From: Puccinellia tenuiflora
Lineage: Eukaryota > Streptophyta > Magnoliopsida > Poales > Poaceae
NCBI GenBank assembly: GCA_012064385.1
Contig: QRDG01001877.1
Location: forward strand, 1 to 64,000
Direction of reading: 5' to 3'
DNA length: 64,000 nt
This document shows, piece after piece, positions 1 to 12,600 of the stretch. Under the pieces are notes generated by a model, which did not search any database, was not told the origin of the DNA, and saw only the letters and a list, made by a program, of their open reading frames with translations. How positions within the stretch are numbered: position 1 is the stretch's first letter; each line of letters starts with the position of its first letter. Made by a program: the position numbers and the translations under genes.

Positions 1-438
1 CACGAACAACTATGGTCCACATTTTAATTATCAGACAACATGATATCGAGAGATGCGTTTTGGCTCCCGAGCTCACCTACTCCTGATCCAATAAAAAATT
101 CGGGAAAAAATAGTAAAACATTTCAAAAAAATCTGAATTTTTTTGGTGATGAACATATACATGTTTGTTACATACGAGTGCAAAATTTAGTGATGAAATG
201 ACATTTCTGCTACTCTGTGAAAAAAGTCAAATCCAGTGACCAAAATGAGATTTAAAATATATTTTCAGAGCAGTGATTTTGTCTTTTTTGCACAGAGCAG
301 AGGACATGTCATTTCATGACGAAATTTTGCAAGTATGTAGAAAACATATTATGTTCATCACCCAAAAAATTCAGAATTTTTTGAAATGTTTTTGCTATTT
401 TTTATGATTTTTTATTTGACCAGGAGCATATGAGCTCG
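1..438. mobile_element. Foldback (long inverted-repeat) element, main part
   Basis: Almost the whole segment folds on itself. The left arm (about 1-235) and right arm (about 250-438) are inverted copies with a centre near 240. For example GAAATGACAT on the left pairs with ATGTCATTTC on the right, and the outer GGCTCCCGAGCTCA pairs with TGAGCTCG at 431-438. The last part of the right arm continues at 13434 because an LTR retrotransposon is inserted there. The similarity extends outward to the window edge, so the left end is not defined. The structure suits a Mutator-type or foldback MITE with no coding capacity; the family is not identified. Confidence 0.75.
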
Positions 439-3400
439 TGTAGCGCCCCGACCCAGAACTATACAGTGAAGCGTTGTGCAACCGGTCATGCTACACGATC
501 GAAGGTTACTGGTTTACAATCCCAGGCCAAAACCTTTGGCAGGTGTGCTCGGAATGGATCATCGGCACACAACGCCTCGATCATGCCATAAGCTCAGACA
601 TCGCTATCATGTATAGTAGAGAGATCAAGACTTGTGTAACAACTGGCACATTGCAGACTCTACGAAACAAAACCTCATATAGCAACTCATTATGAGAGAG
701 ATACAAATATTACACACAAAAGTCACAGGCCCAACAATTCATCAAGCGGAAGCGAAGTAGCGTTGTCTACTACAAGATGCAAATATATGGCCTAAGAGGC
801 CTGCAATAACCATAACCCAAGCCAGCTTGTTCCACGGTCCCAAGCTGCCACCTGGGAACCCCGGACTACTAGTCGACATCCACGAAGAACCCACCTAGTT
901 GCTCAGTGTCGTCCTCCTCTGAAACAAATTCATAAAAGGCAGCAAAGAGAGACTGAGTACGACGTACTCACAAGTTTAGTAGGGCGATATAGGCCCAATG
1001 CTGACAGAGGCTCTAAAGCTGTATATGTAGTTGTTTTTGCATAAGCTGATTTTCAATAATAAAACATAATTGACACATGGCATCGTCTATTCAGAATATT
1101 TTTCATAAAAGGGGTAAGAGGATAAACTCTCATCTTGGTTCTCATCGAACCATCTTGTAGCCAGAACCACTCATCTCAACCAAAGGCACTCAAATCCCCC
1201 TCGCGCAAATGAACCTTTATCATGTTGATTATGCAACCTTTAGCTGCCATATCAATTAGTTAAGGTTCTCCATGGTCTCGTATCCGTTCCCAAGTCGTCC
1301 ATAGCCGCGGACACGGCTTTTCGAAAAGATTTAACCCTGTAGGGGTGTACTATTTTACCCATTGGTACCGTCCGGCTCACCTAATTGGCCTCTTCCAGGG
1401 AAGGCCGCGAGCGGGCGCGGTTAGACCTTTACAATGCATGAGGCTTACTCAAGGGCCATCAGTGTGCGGAAGGACAGGTTCAGCGCCTCCAACGCCCTGC
1501 CCCGCGGCCACATCCTAAACACCACTGTCCTCTTCGTTTCTTTTCCACCCACACAACTCACGCGCAAATGGAAATAGCAAACTAGAGGACCCTTGACAAG
1601 CCCCTGACAAATTATTTGGTCAGTAAGGCGCCCATACACCCACCAATAGTAGCACGCTCGATCTTGAGTCTAGAGACAAGAACTCGCACCTAGGAGCAAG
1701 AGTGAGGCAAAACACCATCCCCGATGGCACTCATCAAGCCTTTTTAAGCAATTTAATTAAGTAACCACGATAGTAACCACCATGTCCGACATTCCACCAA
1801 CATCAACATCATGGAATTAAATCAACGGACAATATAGCATTAAACTAAGCATGGCTAAGCATTGCTAAGCATATAAATACAACAATTATATTCTTGTTTT
1901 CCGGCCAACACATCAAACCTAGGTTATATAGGTAGGGTTAATGTATTGGTTCGGGGAATAAACATGCATTCATAGGATCTTCTAAAACTTGATCAAAAGA
2001 GACATTTGAATCGCATGCAATATTATGGTGGATAAAATAGTTTGTAAATCATTAGGATGCTAAATGCCAAGAAGGTTAGGTTATCTCTTGCCTTTGCTGC
2101 CGGGGCGTGTAGTACGGCTCGTCGGGATAGGTCGGGGTGACCTCAACTCCGGAATCTATCGATACCCAAAATAATACAAAAGAACAAATAAATCACACGA
2201 ACACAAGGTGCAATGCTCAATCACATGATGACATGTCAAATTGATGCAAAGATACCAATATTTAATTTATTTAACAAATTAAATGGAATTCCAAATATTT
2301 AGTGCAATATTTGGAAACAACCCCATATTTATCTTAGTGACCACATTATTTATAAATTATTAAATTATTAGAGAAGTGGCTCAAATATGCATGAACATGA
2401 CATGATTAAAAAGGTTTTGTTCTTCCGATCATTTCGGTCTCTTATTTGTAATTTTCCGAGTACCGAAGAATAAATAGTGAATTAAACAATTAATTGAATT
2501 TAATTTTTAATCAAATTGTGAATAACATCAAATAAATATTTGTGATCATGATGATGTTAGCATAGTTTGATTGCATTTGAAGTGTTGATCACATGGATAT
2601 CTTATTCATAATTTTTGGATCAATATTTAATAAGTTATGATTTTTCCCAATTTGGTATTATTTAAACCATTTTGGAAATTCTTCAAAACACAGCAAGATT
2701 ATAACTTCAAAAGACATTTATAATGATCCTAACACATAGGGTTTGTTTTCTGAACATTTTGGTATTTGATTTGTCAAATTTGGATCAAAACTCAAATAGT
2801 TATTAATTGTTTTAATTCAGTTTATTTCTTAAAAAGAAAATCCAAAATTTCAGACAGGCCGGCCTCAAGCCGGCCAGCCGGGCTGCAGGCCGGGCACCAG
2901 CCCGAGGGCACCGGCCTTTGGCCGGCCCAGGCTGGGCTCCCAGGCCGGGAGGGTGGCCGAAGCCTCCGGCCCGTGGCCGGCCCAAGCCGCGCGCGAGGCC
3001 GGGCACCTGCCCGAGCCGTCCGGCCTCAGGTCGGACAGGCCGGGTCCAGGCCGGGTGCACGGTGCCGGCGGGGAGTCGGCAGCGACGGACGGCACCGGCG
3101 GCGGGAAAGGAAGAGGGGGCGCGGGAAGAAGCTACCAAGGAACGCGGGCTCACCAGGAGACTTGCGGAGAGGTCGGCGATGGCGGGGTACGACGGGATCA
3201 ACGCGAAAGGATTCTGGCGTGTGGCGGCCGTGGGGAGGATGGCGAGGATGATTGCGTCGACTCCGTGCTCCCCGGCCTGACCGCTTCGGCGTGGAGGAAG
3301 AGAAGGACCCGGCGGAGGGTTTTGCCCGCGTCGATCCGCACGGGGCAGCCCCAATCGTCAACGGCAAGCTCGCCAAGCACGGCGGAAACTGAGGAGCTCG

Positions 3401-4240
3401 GGAGAGAGAGAAATGTTACCCCGATCCAGGAATTTCGGGGAGGAATGGAGAGAGGAGGGTGAGGGGAGCAGGTGAGCGACGACGGAATCCTCCTTGGTCG
3501 CCCGGGGCCCCGGCATGGTGCGGAGCAGCTCGGCCAGCACACGGCATGGCGCCAGTGCCGACGGGCACTGTGGAGAAGAAAAACATTTCCCGGAAAACCA
3601 CTGGCCACATTTAATTTAATTGCAAAAAGGACCACAGCAAGATTTGGTGATTTAAAAGAGACACCAGGACATTTTTATAAAATGTGCAAAAATTCATATA
3701 GGCTCCATTTAACCTTTAGAACCTCCACAAATTTGGTGGTCCAAAATAAAATGTTTTGGGCAACATTTGTTCACAGCTTTTAATTAAAAGTATTTTTGAC
3801 AATTTCCAAAATGTAATTATTTAGAGCACTTAAGCATTTCCAAAAATAATGAAAATAGTCATGGAGACTCTCACAATAATATTGAATCTCCCCATGATTT
3901 TAGTTTGAATTTTTGAAAAGCTTAACTTGGTTCCAAAATTAGAATTGTATTGAACCAATTTTAGATTCTCAAATTCATTTCTTATTTGGCAAAAATTGGA
4001 AATTGAGAATTGGTTATAAAATGCAAAGTTGGAACTTCCTAAACAATTTGGAGTTGGTTTCCAAGTCGGGCATTGCATTTGGGTTGGAGGTTTTGGGGAG
4101 GTTGGGCTTCCCCATTTCAATTGCTTGCACATGTTGGTTTGTTAGGAAAAGCAAATTCATATGGATGCCATGATGCAAACAAGAATGCAAAAAGTGGAAA
4201 AATTCTTCGTATTTTTCATTTACAAGCTAGGGATGTTACA
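439..4240 (-). repeat. 3' LTR of the Tekay-like element
   Basis: This 3802-bp repeat matches 9641-13433 throughout at roughly 95% by eye, with small indels. It contains an AT-rich half (about 1740-2850) followed abruptly by a very GC-rich island (about 2850-3600) built of GGCCGG-type palindromes. Compared with the other LTR it has about 26 extra bases inside that island near 2875-2900. Open frames in the island are compositional and have no recognisable domain. Confidence 0.92.
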
Positions 4241-4255
4241 ATTCTACCCCCTTAC
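4241..4255 (-). other. Polypurine tract of the Tekay-like element
   Basis: On the minus strand the bases just before the 3' LTR read GTAAGGGGGTAGAAT. This purine-rich run is in the right place to prime plus-strand DNA synthesis. Confidence 0.6.
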
Positions 4256-6023
4256 AGGAATCTCGTCCCGAGATTCTAGGCTTGAGTGAAGAAGGCGGGA
4301 TATTCCTGACGAAGACTAGTTTCTCGCTCCCAAGTCGCTTCTTCTTCGGAATGGTTAGACCATTGGATTTGAGGAACTTGATGGTCTTGTTGCGGGTTTT
4401 CCTCTCTGCTTCATCCAAGATGCGGATAGGATGCTCGCGATAGGTCAAGTCCTCTTGGATATCCAACACCTCATGATCAACACCACGGATTGGATCCTTA
4501 AAGCAATGCCGGAGTTGGGAGACATGAAACACATCATGCACCTCCGAGAAGTTGGCGGGTAGCTCGAGTTGATAGGAGAGATATCCTCGCTTGGCTAGGA
4601 CGGTGAAAGGGCCAACATAACGAGGTGCCAATTTGGCCTTGATTTCGAAGCGACGAACGCCTCGGGGGGGAGAGACTCGAAGATAGGCCTTGTCACCAAT
4701 CTCATAGTGGACCTCTTGATGGTGCTTGTCATAGTAGCTTTTTCTGCCGGGATTGAGCAGCCTTAAGATTATCCCGAATGATACGGACTTTCTCCTCAGC
4801 CTCATTGATCACATCAGGACCGAAGAGTGACCTCTCTCCGGTTTCCGACCAATGTAGAGGGGTTCGGCACTTTCTCCATATAGAACCTCGAAGGGAGGCA
4901 TTTGCAAACTGGCTTGATAGCTATTGTTGTAGGAGAACTCGGCGAGAGGGAGGTATTTTTCCCACCCTTGCCGAAGGAGATGACACATGCCCGAAGCATG
5001 TCCTCAGAACTTGTTCACCCTTTCAACTTGGCCATCAGTTTGAGGGTGGTGTCGTGGGGTTGTCACGGCAAGTCCTTCCTCTGGGAAGGTGAGTTCTGGG
5101 GCCATTGATGATCAAAGTACATAGGAGAGGTTAATCTCGCCTAGGGACACAGATTTACCCAGGTTCGGCCCTCTTGATTAGAGGTAAAGACCTACTTCCT
5201 GCTTCTTCTTATTGCTCTAGATCTGATCTTGATTATAGGGTTCCGGCTCCTATCTGGGGAGTCGGCGACTATGGATCTCTCGATTCCTTGATTGCTTAGA
5301 ACTTGATGGCTTATTTTTTGCTTCGCCCGATCTAAGGTCCAGGACCCCGCTTATAAAGGTGGCCGGGTCTCTGGACTTACAACCTACACCGGTCTATTAG
5401 AATACGGAGTCCTACTCTACGTCTTGGCCTTCCAAGTTAGGGCTCCGGGTTGTACTTGGACTCCTTCTTGACGGGTCCCCCTTTTCCGTCATGGGCCTTG
5501 GTCGGCTTGTCCTCCAGCCCAGCCATGCGACTTGATGCATGACTCGGCTTTGGCCTTCTTGGTCTTGGCGGGTCTAACTTTCCGGGTCCATGGGCCTACC
5601 TATAAAGTATCCCCCCATCAGGTGGTAAGCAGTGCTGAGGTTCAGATGGGTTCCCAAAGCACTCTGGAAACTCTGCCAGAATTTGGATACAAATAGACTT
5701 CCACGGTCCGATATGATACTCAAAGGGATACCATGGAGAGGAAAAATCCATGCAAGGTACAACTCGGCTAGTTGCTTAGCAGTTATATCCTCGCGAACGG
5801 GGAGGAAGTGGGCGACCTTGGATAGACGATCAATGACTACCCAAATGGCATTATTACCCTTTTGTGATCTCGGGAAGCCGGTAATGAAATCCATACCAAT
5901 TTCATCCCATTTCCATTCAGGAATGGCTATGGGGCGAAGAGTACCCGCTGGCCTTTGATGTTCAGCCTTCACACGGCGACAGACGTCGCATTCAGCAACA
6001 TACTCGGCGATCTCGCGCTTCAT
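4256..6023 (-). pseudogene. Integrase and chromodomain remnant of the Tekay-like element
   Basis: The zinc-finger end and catalytic core are read at 6023-5621 (CDVCRRVK, then MDFITGFPRS and ISDRGS). The frame stops at STAYH because a solo LTR is inserted at 5050-5620. The next residues, HPQTDGQ, resume at about 5049 on the minus strand. The C-terminal part (4805-4280) has the DVFHVSQLRHC motif and a chromodomain. The chromodomain shifts frame after IKFLK: the next frame reads QWSNHSEEEATWERE. A further frameshift lies in the stretch before 4805. The protein would insert retrotransposon cDNA into chromatin; this copy cannot be made. Confidence 0.88.
5050..5620 (+). mobile_element. Solo LTR inserted in the integrase
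   Basis: The 571-bp segment starts TGTCGTGGGG, ends CCCCATCA, and is flanked by the 5-bp direct repeat GGTGG (5045-5049 and 5621-5625). Removing the segment and one GGTGG restores the integrase codons TAC CAC CCT CAA (YHPQ). A TATA-like TTATAAAGG lies near 5352 on the plus strand, which sets the orientation. No internal region is present, so it is a solo LTR left by LTR-LTR recombination of an element unrelated to its host. Confidence 0.93.
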
Positions 6024-6298
6024 GCAAGACCACCAGAATGACGGCGAAGATCTTGGTACATTTTGGTACTACCCGGATGAATAGAGATGGGTTACTCATG
6101 AGCTTCGGAGAGAATCAAATCTTTTGTGTTCCCACTCTTGGGCACCACTAGACGGTCACCGAAGTAGACAACCCCATGATCACCAACAGAAAATAGTCGG
6201 CCTTCCCATTTGCTATTTTCTCTTTGATCTTGAGGATTTCAGCATCATTTTGCTGGGCGGCCTTGATTTCATCCACAAGGGTGGATTTGATCTCCAGG

Positions 6299-7560
6299 TT
6301 AGCTAGATACCCAGAAGGAACAATCTCCAGATTTTAACCGAGCAAATTCCTCACGGAGAGCAGGTTGTGCCCTTTCAACCATCAAGGTGTTGCAATAGGC
6401 CTTGCGGCTCAGAGCATCCGCCACGACATTGGCCTTGCCGGGCTGGTAGTTGAGGGTCACATCATAGTCTTTAATCAATTCTAGCCATCTTCTCTGTCTC
6501 AAGTTCAGATCCGGCTGGGTGAAAAGATACTTCAGACTTTGATGGTCGGAGTAGATCTCGCAACGGTTGCCCAACAGGTAGGCCTCCATTGCTTCAGAGC
6601 ATGTACACGGCGGCAAGCTCCAAATAATGAGTTGGGTAATTTTGCTCATGTGGCTTGAGTTGACGGGAAGCATAAGCGACAACATGGCCCTCTTGCATCA
6701 AAACACAGCCCAAGCCTTGGAGTGATGCATCACAATAGACGACAAATTCTTTGTCGGTGTCAGGAAGGACAAGCACCGGGGTGGTGATGAGTTTGACCTT
6801 GAGGGTTTGGAAACTTTCTTCAGCCTTGTTTGACCACACAAATTGTTTATTTTTCTTGAGGAGGTCAGTCAGTGCCTTGGCTATCTTGGAAAAGCCCTCG
6901 ATGAATCGGCGGTAATAACCCGCCAACCCAAGGAAGCTTCGGATGACTTTGACGGACTTGGGGTAGGCCAATCCAGGATTGCCTGAATCTTCTCTGGTAT
7001 TACCGCCACTCCAGCAGCTGACACCATGTGACCGAGAAAAATGAGCTCCTTTAGCAAAACTCACACTTTGAGAACTTGGCATAGAGGCGGTGATCTCGAA
7101 GCTTGGTCAAGACAGGTCGAAGATGCTCGGCATGCTCTTCTTCGGTTTTGGAGTAGACAAGGATGTCATCGATGTAAATGATAACAAACTTGTCGAGGTA
7201 CTCGTGGAAGATGGAGTTCATCAGCCTCATGAATGTAGCCGGAGCATTTGTGAGGCCGAAGGACATGACGGTGTGTACTCATATAACCCATAACGGGTAG
7301 TGAAAGCCGTCTTCGGAATATCCTCCTTTCTGATTTTGATCTGATGGTAGCCTGACCTCAGATCCATCTTGGAGAATACCGTTGCACCAGCTAGCTGATC
7401 GAACATGTCAGTTATTCTGGGAAAATAGGATACTTGTTCTTGATGGTCACCGCATTCAAAGGGCGGCAATCAACAACCAGCCGAGGAACATTAGTATCCC
7501 TCTTCTTGACAAGATGACCGAGCAGCCCCAAGGTGAGCTACTCGGCCGGATGAATTCCTT
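6299..7560 (-). pseudogene. Reverse transcriptase and RNase H of the Tekay-like element (frameshifted)
   Basis: The segments at 7469-7227, 7266-7051, 7082-6594 and 6685-6299 read in succession through one gypsy RT-RNase H. Visible motifs are FSKMDLRSGYHQI, MSFGLTNAPATFM, the catalytic IIYIDDILVYS near 7165-7185, FLGLAGYYRRFI, and the RNase H motifs VVYCDASLQGLGCVL and ADALSRKA. The reading frame changes at least four times, so no functional enzyme is encoded. It continues upstream into protease and downstream into integrase, as expected of a single polyprotein. Confidence 0.9.
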
Positions 7561-9242
7561 TTCTAACATCTCATCAAGTTGCTTCTTTAGTTCAGTTAGC
7601 TCTTCCGTTGGCATACGGTAGGGCCTTTTGGAAATTGGGGCGGTTCCCGGAACCAATTCGATGACAAACTCCACACTTCGATCAGGTGGCATGCCAGGCA
7701 ATTCTTCGGGAAAGACGTCGGGGAATTCACACACCACATTCACCTCATGCATTTCAGGCGGGGTGACACCTTCCACGAAGTACAAACTGATTTTCGGAGA
7801 GAGAGGCGTGGCAGCGGATGGAGCTGCGGATGAAGGGGACCAGTAACGCACTTCCCCATAGCTTGGGTGGATCACTGTGACAGTCTTGGCAGCACAGTCC
7901 AGGTTGGCCTGATACTTGACTAACCAGTCCATGCCCAGAATAACATCCAGACCCTCTAACTTCAGGGCTATCAACTGGAACGGAAAAGGTATTGAACCTA
8001 TTGAAATCTGCACCTCAGAAGTAACCCACTTGGTTTGCCAACGAGACCCTAGTGTTTTAACCACTAGCGGGGAATCCATATTCTCAAACGGTATTTGATG
8101 GTTGTGTGCAAATGATATGGATATGAATGAATGCGATGCTCCAGAATCAAATAAAACTGAAGCTGGATATGCATTGATTCGAAGCGTACCCATGAGAACA
8201 CTGGGGTCCTCTTCAACTCCTTCAGCCGAGACGTGGTTCAGTCGTCCACGGCTGACACTTGTAGCCTTGGCTGCTGGTGTGGAGGGAGCGGGTGCCTTCT
8301 CAGGGCAATCCTTGGAGAAGTGACCCGGCTGGGCACAGTTGTAGCAAGTGAGTCCCGGTGGTGCAGGGAGTCGAGGTCGAAAACCGCCTCCAGCCGCACC
8401 CAAGGTCGAGGTAGCTGGGCGAGGCGGAGGTGGAAAGTACCCGGTGGGCCTTGGCGCGAAAGGAGCACGTGGCACAATGCTGAAGGGCACAAAGACCCGG
8501 CTCTTCTTGCCGTCAGAGGAAGAGGAGCTCTGGTGGTCAGCTGGAGCTGGCCTCTTGGAAGCCTCCAGCTCCTTCCTACCCTGCTCCATAGTAAGAGCCT
8601 GGTTGTGGAGCTCCTGGTAGGACTGGAACTTGAAGGGTAGGAGCTCGTATCGGAGACGGGGTGCGAGCCCCTTGCGGAAGAGGTATTGCTTGTCCTCATC
8701 ATTCATCACGTCCCTAGGGGCGTAACGGGAGAGGTGGTTGAACTCCCGCCCATAGGCTTGGATGTCCATGCATCCCTGGGTCAACTCCAGGAACTCCCTC
8801 CTCTTGAGGTCCATGATAGGCTTGGGGATGTACGCCGCACGGAAAGCGGCGCGGAAATCCGCCCAAGTGAAGACATGGCCCGCGTCAAACATTGACACGT
8901 GGCTCTCCCACCAGGAGCCGGCGGCTCCATTCAGCAGGTAGGTGGTGAAGTTGACTTGTTCCGCCACCGGAACGTGCAGAGCGGCAAACTTGCGCTCAAG
9001 AGCCCGGAGCCAATCATCCGCATCAAGCGGCTCCTTAGCTTCGGTGAAGGTAGGAGGTTGGGACCGCAAGAACTCGGTGAGAGTGTTGTAGTTGTTGTTC
9101 CTCCTGGCCCTTGCTGCACCATCTGCTCGAGCAGATGCTCGTTGCGCAGGCGCTTTTGCTCAATGGCCATCAGAACCTCCGCCATTGAGGGTGGCGGCGG
9201 TGCATCAGGATTGCCTTGTTCCCCACGACGGGTAGGAGCCAT
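7456..9242 (-). pseudogene. Gag and protease of the Tekay-like element (frameshifted near the N-terminus)
   Basis: The likely start is the ATG at 9242 (MAPTRRGEQ). A frameshift near 9090 moves the frame to the long open stretch 9069-7456. That stretch has the retrotransposon gag domain (SWWESHVSMF, then AFRAAYIP), one CCHC zinc knuckle (CYNCAQPGHFSKDC, near 8305-8350), and the aspartic protease motif VLFDSGASHSF (near 8130-8160) followed by ILGMDWL. The start of the RT domain (RPYRMPTEELTELKK) is fused in frame and then breaks at RPSSSPWG. Gag packages the element RNA and the protease cuts the polyprotein. Confidence 0.9.
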
Positions 9243-9624
9243 TCTGAAGATTTGGAACAAGGACATAGTTAGTAACCAAATTCTGACAGATAGGATAGAT
9301 CATTAGAGTCCTTGCAGATGTAGAGATTTAAGATGCATTAATACAAAGACCGATTTGGGCAACCACGACGACATCACGTCATCGCGGCAATAGCAATCGG
9401 ATACAACGGACTCGAGACATAACTGGACGGTAAGAACCCAAACCCCGAGAACCTAAACTTGACACCAAGCTTAAAACAAATAGAGGTAAGAATCAGAGTA
9501 GAGCAAGTTGGATGAGGAGTAAAAAGAATCCTATGAAAGTTTTCACAACTCATTTTTAGGTTATAAAAAATTTTCAAACTAGACTCGACATCGACCAATA
9601 GAAAGGGTTTCCTACAGGCAGTCC

Positions 9625-9637
9625 TGCTCTGATACCA
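9625..9637 (-). other. Primer-binding site, initiator tRNA-Met type
   Basis: Read on the minus strand just inside the 5' LTR, the sequence is TGGTATCAGAGCA. This is the standard plant gypsy match to the 3' end of initiator tRNA-Met, and it fixes the element's orientation as minus. Confidence 0.88.
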
Positions 9638-9640
9638 ACT

Positions 9641-12600
9641 TGTAACGCCCCGACCCCAGAACTATACAGTGAAATATTGTGCAACCGGTCATGCTACACG
9701 ATCGAAGGTTACTGGGTTTACCAATATCAGGCCAAAACCTTTGGCAGGTGTGCTCGGAATGGATCATCAGCACACAATGCCTCGATCATGCCATAAGCTC
9801 AGACATCGCTATCATGTAGAGTAGAGAGATCAAGACTTGTGAAACAACTGGCACATTGCAGACTCTACGAAACAAAACCTCATATAGCAACTCATATATG
9901 AGAGAGATACAAATATTACACACAAAAGGTCACAGACCAAACAATTCATCAAGCGGAAGCGAAGTAGCGTTGTCTACTACAACAAGATGCAAATATATGG
10001 CCTAAGAGGCCTACAATAACCATAATCCCAGCCAGCTTGTTCCACGGTCCCAAGCTGCCACCTGGGAACCCCGGACTACTAGTCGACGTCCACGAAGAAC
10101 CCACCTAGCTGCTCGGTGTCGTCCTCCTCTGAAACAAATTCATAAAGGCAGCAAAGAGAGACTGAGTACGACGTACTCGCAAGTTTAGTAGGGCGATATA
10201 GGCCCAATGCTGACGGAGGCTCTAAAGCTGTATATGTAGTTGTTTTTGCATAAAGCTGATTTTCAATAATAAAACATAATTGACACATGGCATCGTCTAC
10301 TCAGAATATTTTTCATAAAAGGGGTAAGAGGATAAACTCTCATCTTGGTTCTCATCGAACCATCTTGTAGCCAGAACCACTCATCTCAACCAAAGGCACT
10401 CCCTCGAATCCCCCTCGAGGAAATGAACCTTTATCACATGTTAATTATGCAACCTTTAGCTGCCATATCAATTAGGTTAAGGTTCTCTATGGTCTCGTAT
10501 CCGTTCCCAAGTCGTCCATAGCCGCGGACACGGCTTTTCGAAAGATTTAACCCTGCAGGGGTGTACTATTTTACCCATTGGTACCATCCGGCTCACCTAA
10601 TTGGCCCTCTTCCGGGGAAGGCCGGCGAGCGGGCGCGGTTAGACCTTTATAATGCATGAGGCTTACTCAAGGGCCATCAGTGTGCGGAAGGACAGGTTCA
10701 ACGCCTCCAACGCCCTGCCCCGCGGCCACATCCTAAACACCACCGTCCTCTTTGTTTCTTTTCCACCCACATAACTCACGCGCAATTGGAAATAGCAAAC
10801 TAGAGGACCCTTGACAAGCCCCTCACAAATTATTTGGTCAGTAAGGCGCCCATACACCCACCAATGGCAGCACGCTCGATCTTAAGTCTAGAGACAAGAA
10901 CTCGCACCTAGGGGCAAGAGTGAGGCAAAACACCATCCCCGATGGCAACTCACCCAAGTCCTTTTTATGCAATTTAATTAAGTAACCACGAGTAACCACC
11001 ATGTCCGAGATTCCATCAACATAAACATCATGGAATTAAATCAACGGACAATATAGCATTAAACTAAGCATGGCTAAGCATATAAATACAATAATTATAT
11101 TCTTGTTTCCGGCCAACACATCAAACCTAGGTTTCATAGGTAGGGTTACATGTATTGGTTCGGGGAATAAACATGCATTCATAGGATCTTCTAAAACTTG
11201 ATCAAAGAGACATTTGAATCGCATGCAATATTATGGTGGATAAAATAGCTTGTAAATCATTAGGATGCTAAATGCCAAGAAGGTTAGCTTATCTCTTGCC
11301 TTGCTGCCGGGGCGTGTAGTACGGCTCGTCGGGATAGGTCGGGGTGACCTCAACTCCGGAATCTATCGATACCCAAAATAATACAAAAGAATAAATGAAT
11401 CACACGAACACAAGGTGCAATTCTCAATCACATGATGACATGTCAAATTGATGCAAAGATACCAACATTTAATTTATTTAGCAAATTAAATGGAGTTCCA
11501 AATATTTAGTGCAATATTTGGAAACAACCCCATATTTATCTTAGTGACCACATTATTTATAAATTATTACATTATTAGAGAAGTGGCTCAAATATGCATG
11601 AACATGACATGATTAAAAAGATTTTGTTCTTCCGATCATTTTGGTCTCTTATTTGTAATTTTCAGAGTACCGAAGAATAATAGTGAATTAAACAATTAAT
11701 TGAATTTAATTCTTTTAATCAAATTATGAATAACATCAAATAAATATTTGTGATCATGATGTGATGTTAGCATAGTTTGATTGCATTTGAAGTGTTGATC
11801 ACATGGATATCTTATTCATAATTTTTGGATCAATATTTAATAAGTTATGATTTTCCCAATTTGATATTATTTAAACCATTTTGGAAATTCTTCAAAACAC
11901 AGCAAGATTATAACTTCAAAAGACATTTACAATGATCCTAACACATAGGGTTTGTTTTTCTGAACATTTTGGTATTTGATTTGTCAAATTTGGATCAAAA
12001 CTCAAATAGTTATTAATTGTTTTAATTCAGTTTATTTCTTAAAAAGAAAATCCAAAATTTCAGACAGGCCGGCCTCAAGCCGGCCAGGCCGGGCACCGGC
12101 CTTTGGCCGGCCCAAGCTGGGCTCCCAGGCCGGGAGGGTGGCCGAAGCCTCCGGCCCGTGGCCGGCCCAAGCCGCATGCGAGGCCGGGTACCTGCCCGAG
12201 CCGTCCGGCCTCAGGTCGGACAGGCCGGGTCCAGGCCGGGTGCACGGTGCCGGCGGGGAATCAGCGGCGACGGACGGCATCGGCGGCGGGAAAGGAAGAG
12301 GGGGCGCGGGAAGAAGCTGCCGTGGAACGCGGGCTCACCAGGAGACTTGCGGAGAGGTCGGCGACGGCGGGGTACAACGGGATCGACGCGAAAGGATTTC
12401 GGCGTGTGGCGGCCGTGGGAGGATGGCGAGGACGATTGCGTCGACTCCGTGCTCCCCGGCCCGACCGCTTCGGCGTGGAGGAAGAGAAGGACCCGACGGA
12501 GGGTTTTTCCCGCATCGATCCGCACGGGGCAGCCCCAATCGTCAACGGCAAGCTCGCCAAGCACGGCGGAAACGGAGGAGCTCGGGAGAGAAAAACGTTA

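Noticed and set aside
2766..3660. Several overlapping open frames of 100-180 codons on both strands in the LTR GC island, and their copies at 11976-12820
   Set aside because: They overlap in nearly all frames, encode low-complexity Pro/Arg/Ala/Gly sequence without domains, and arise from GC-rich composition.
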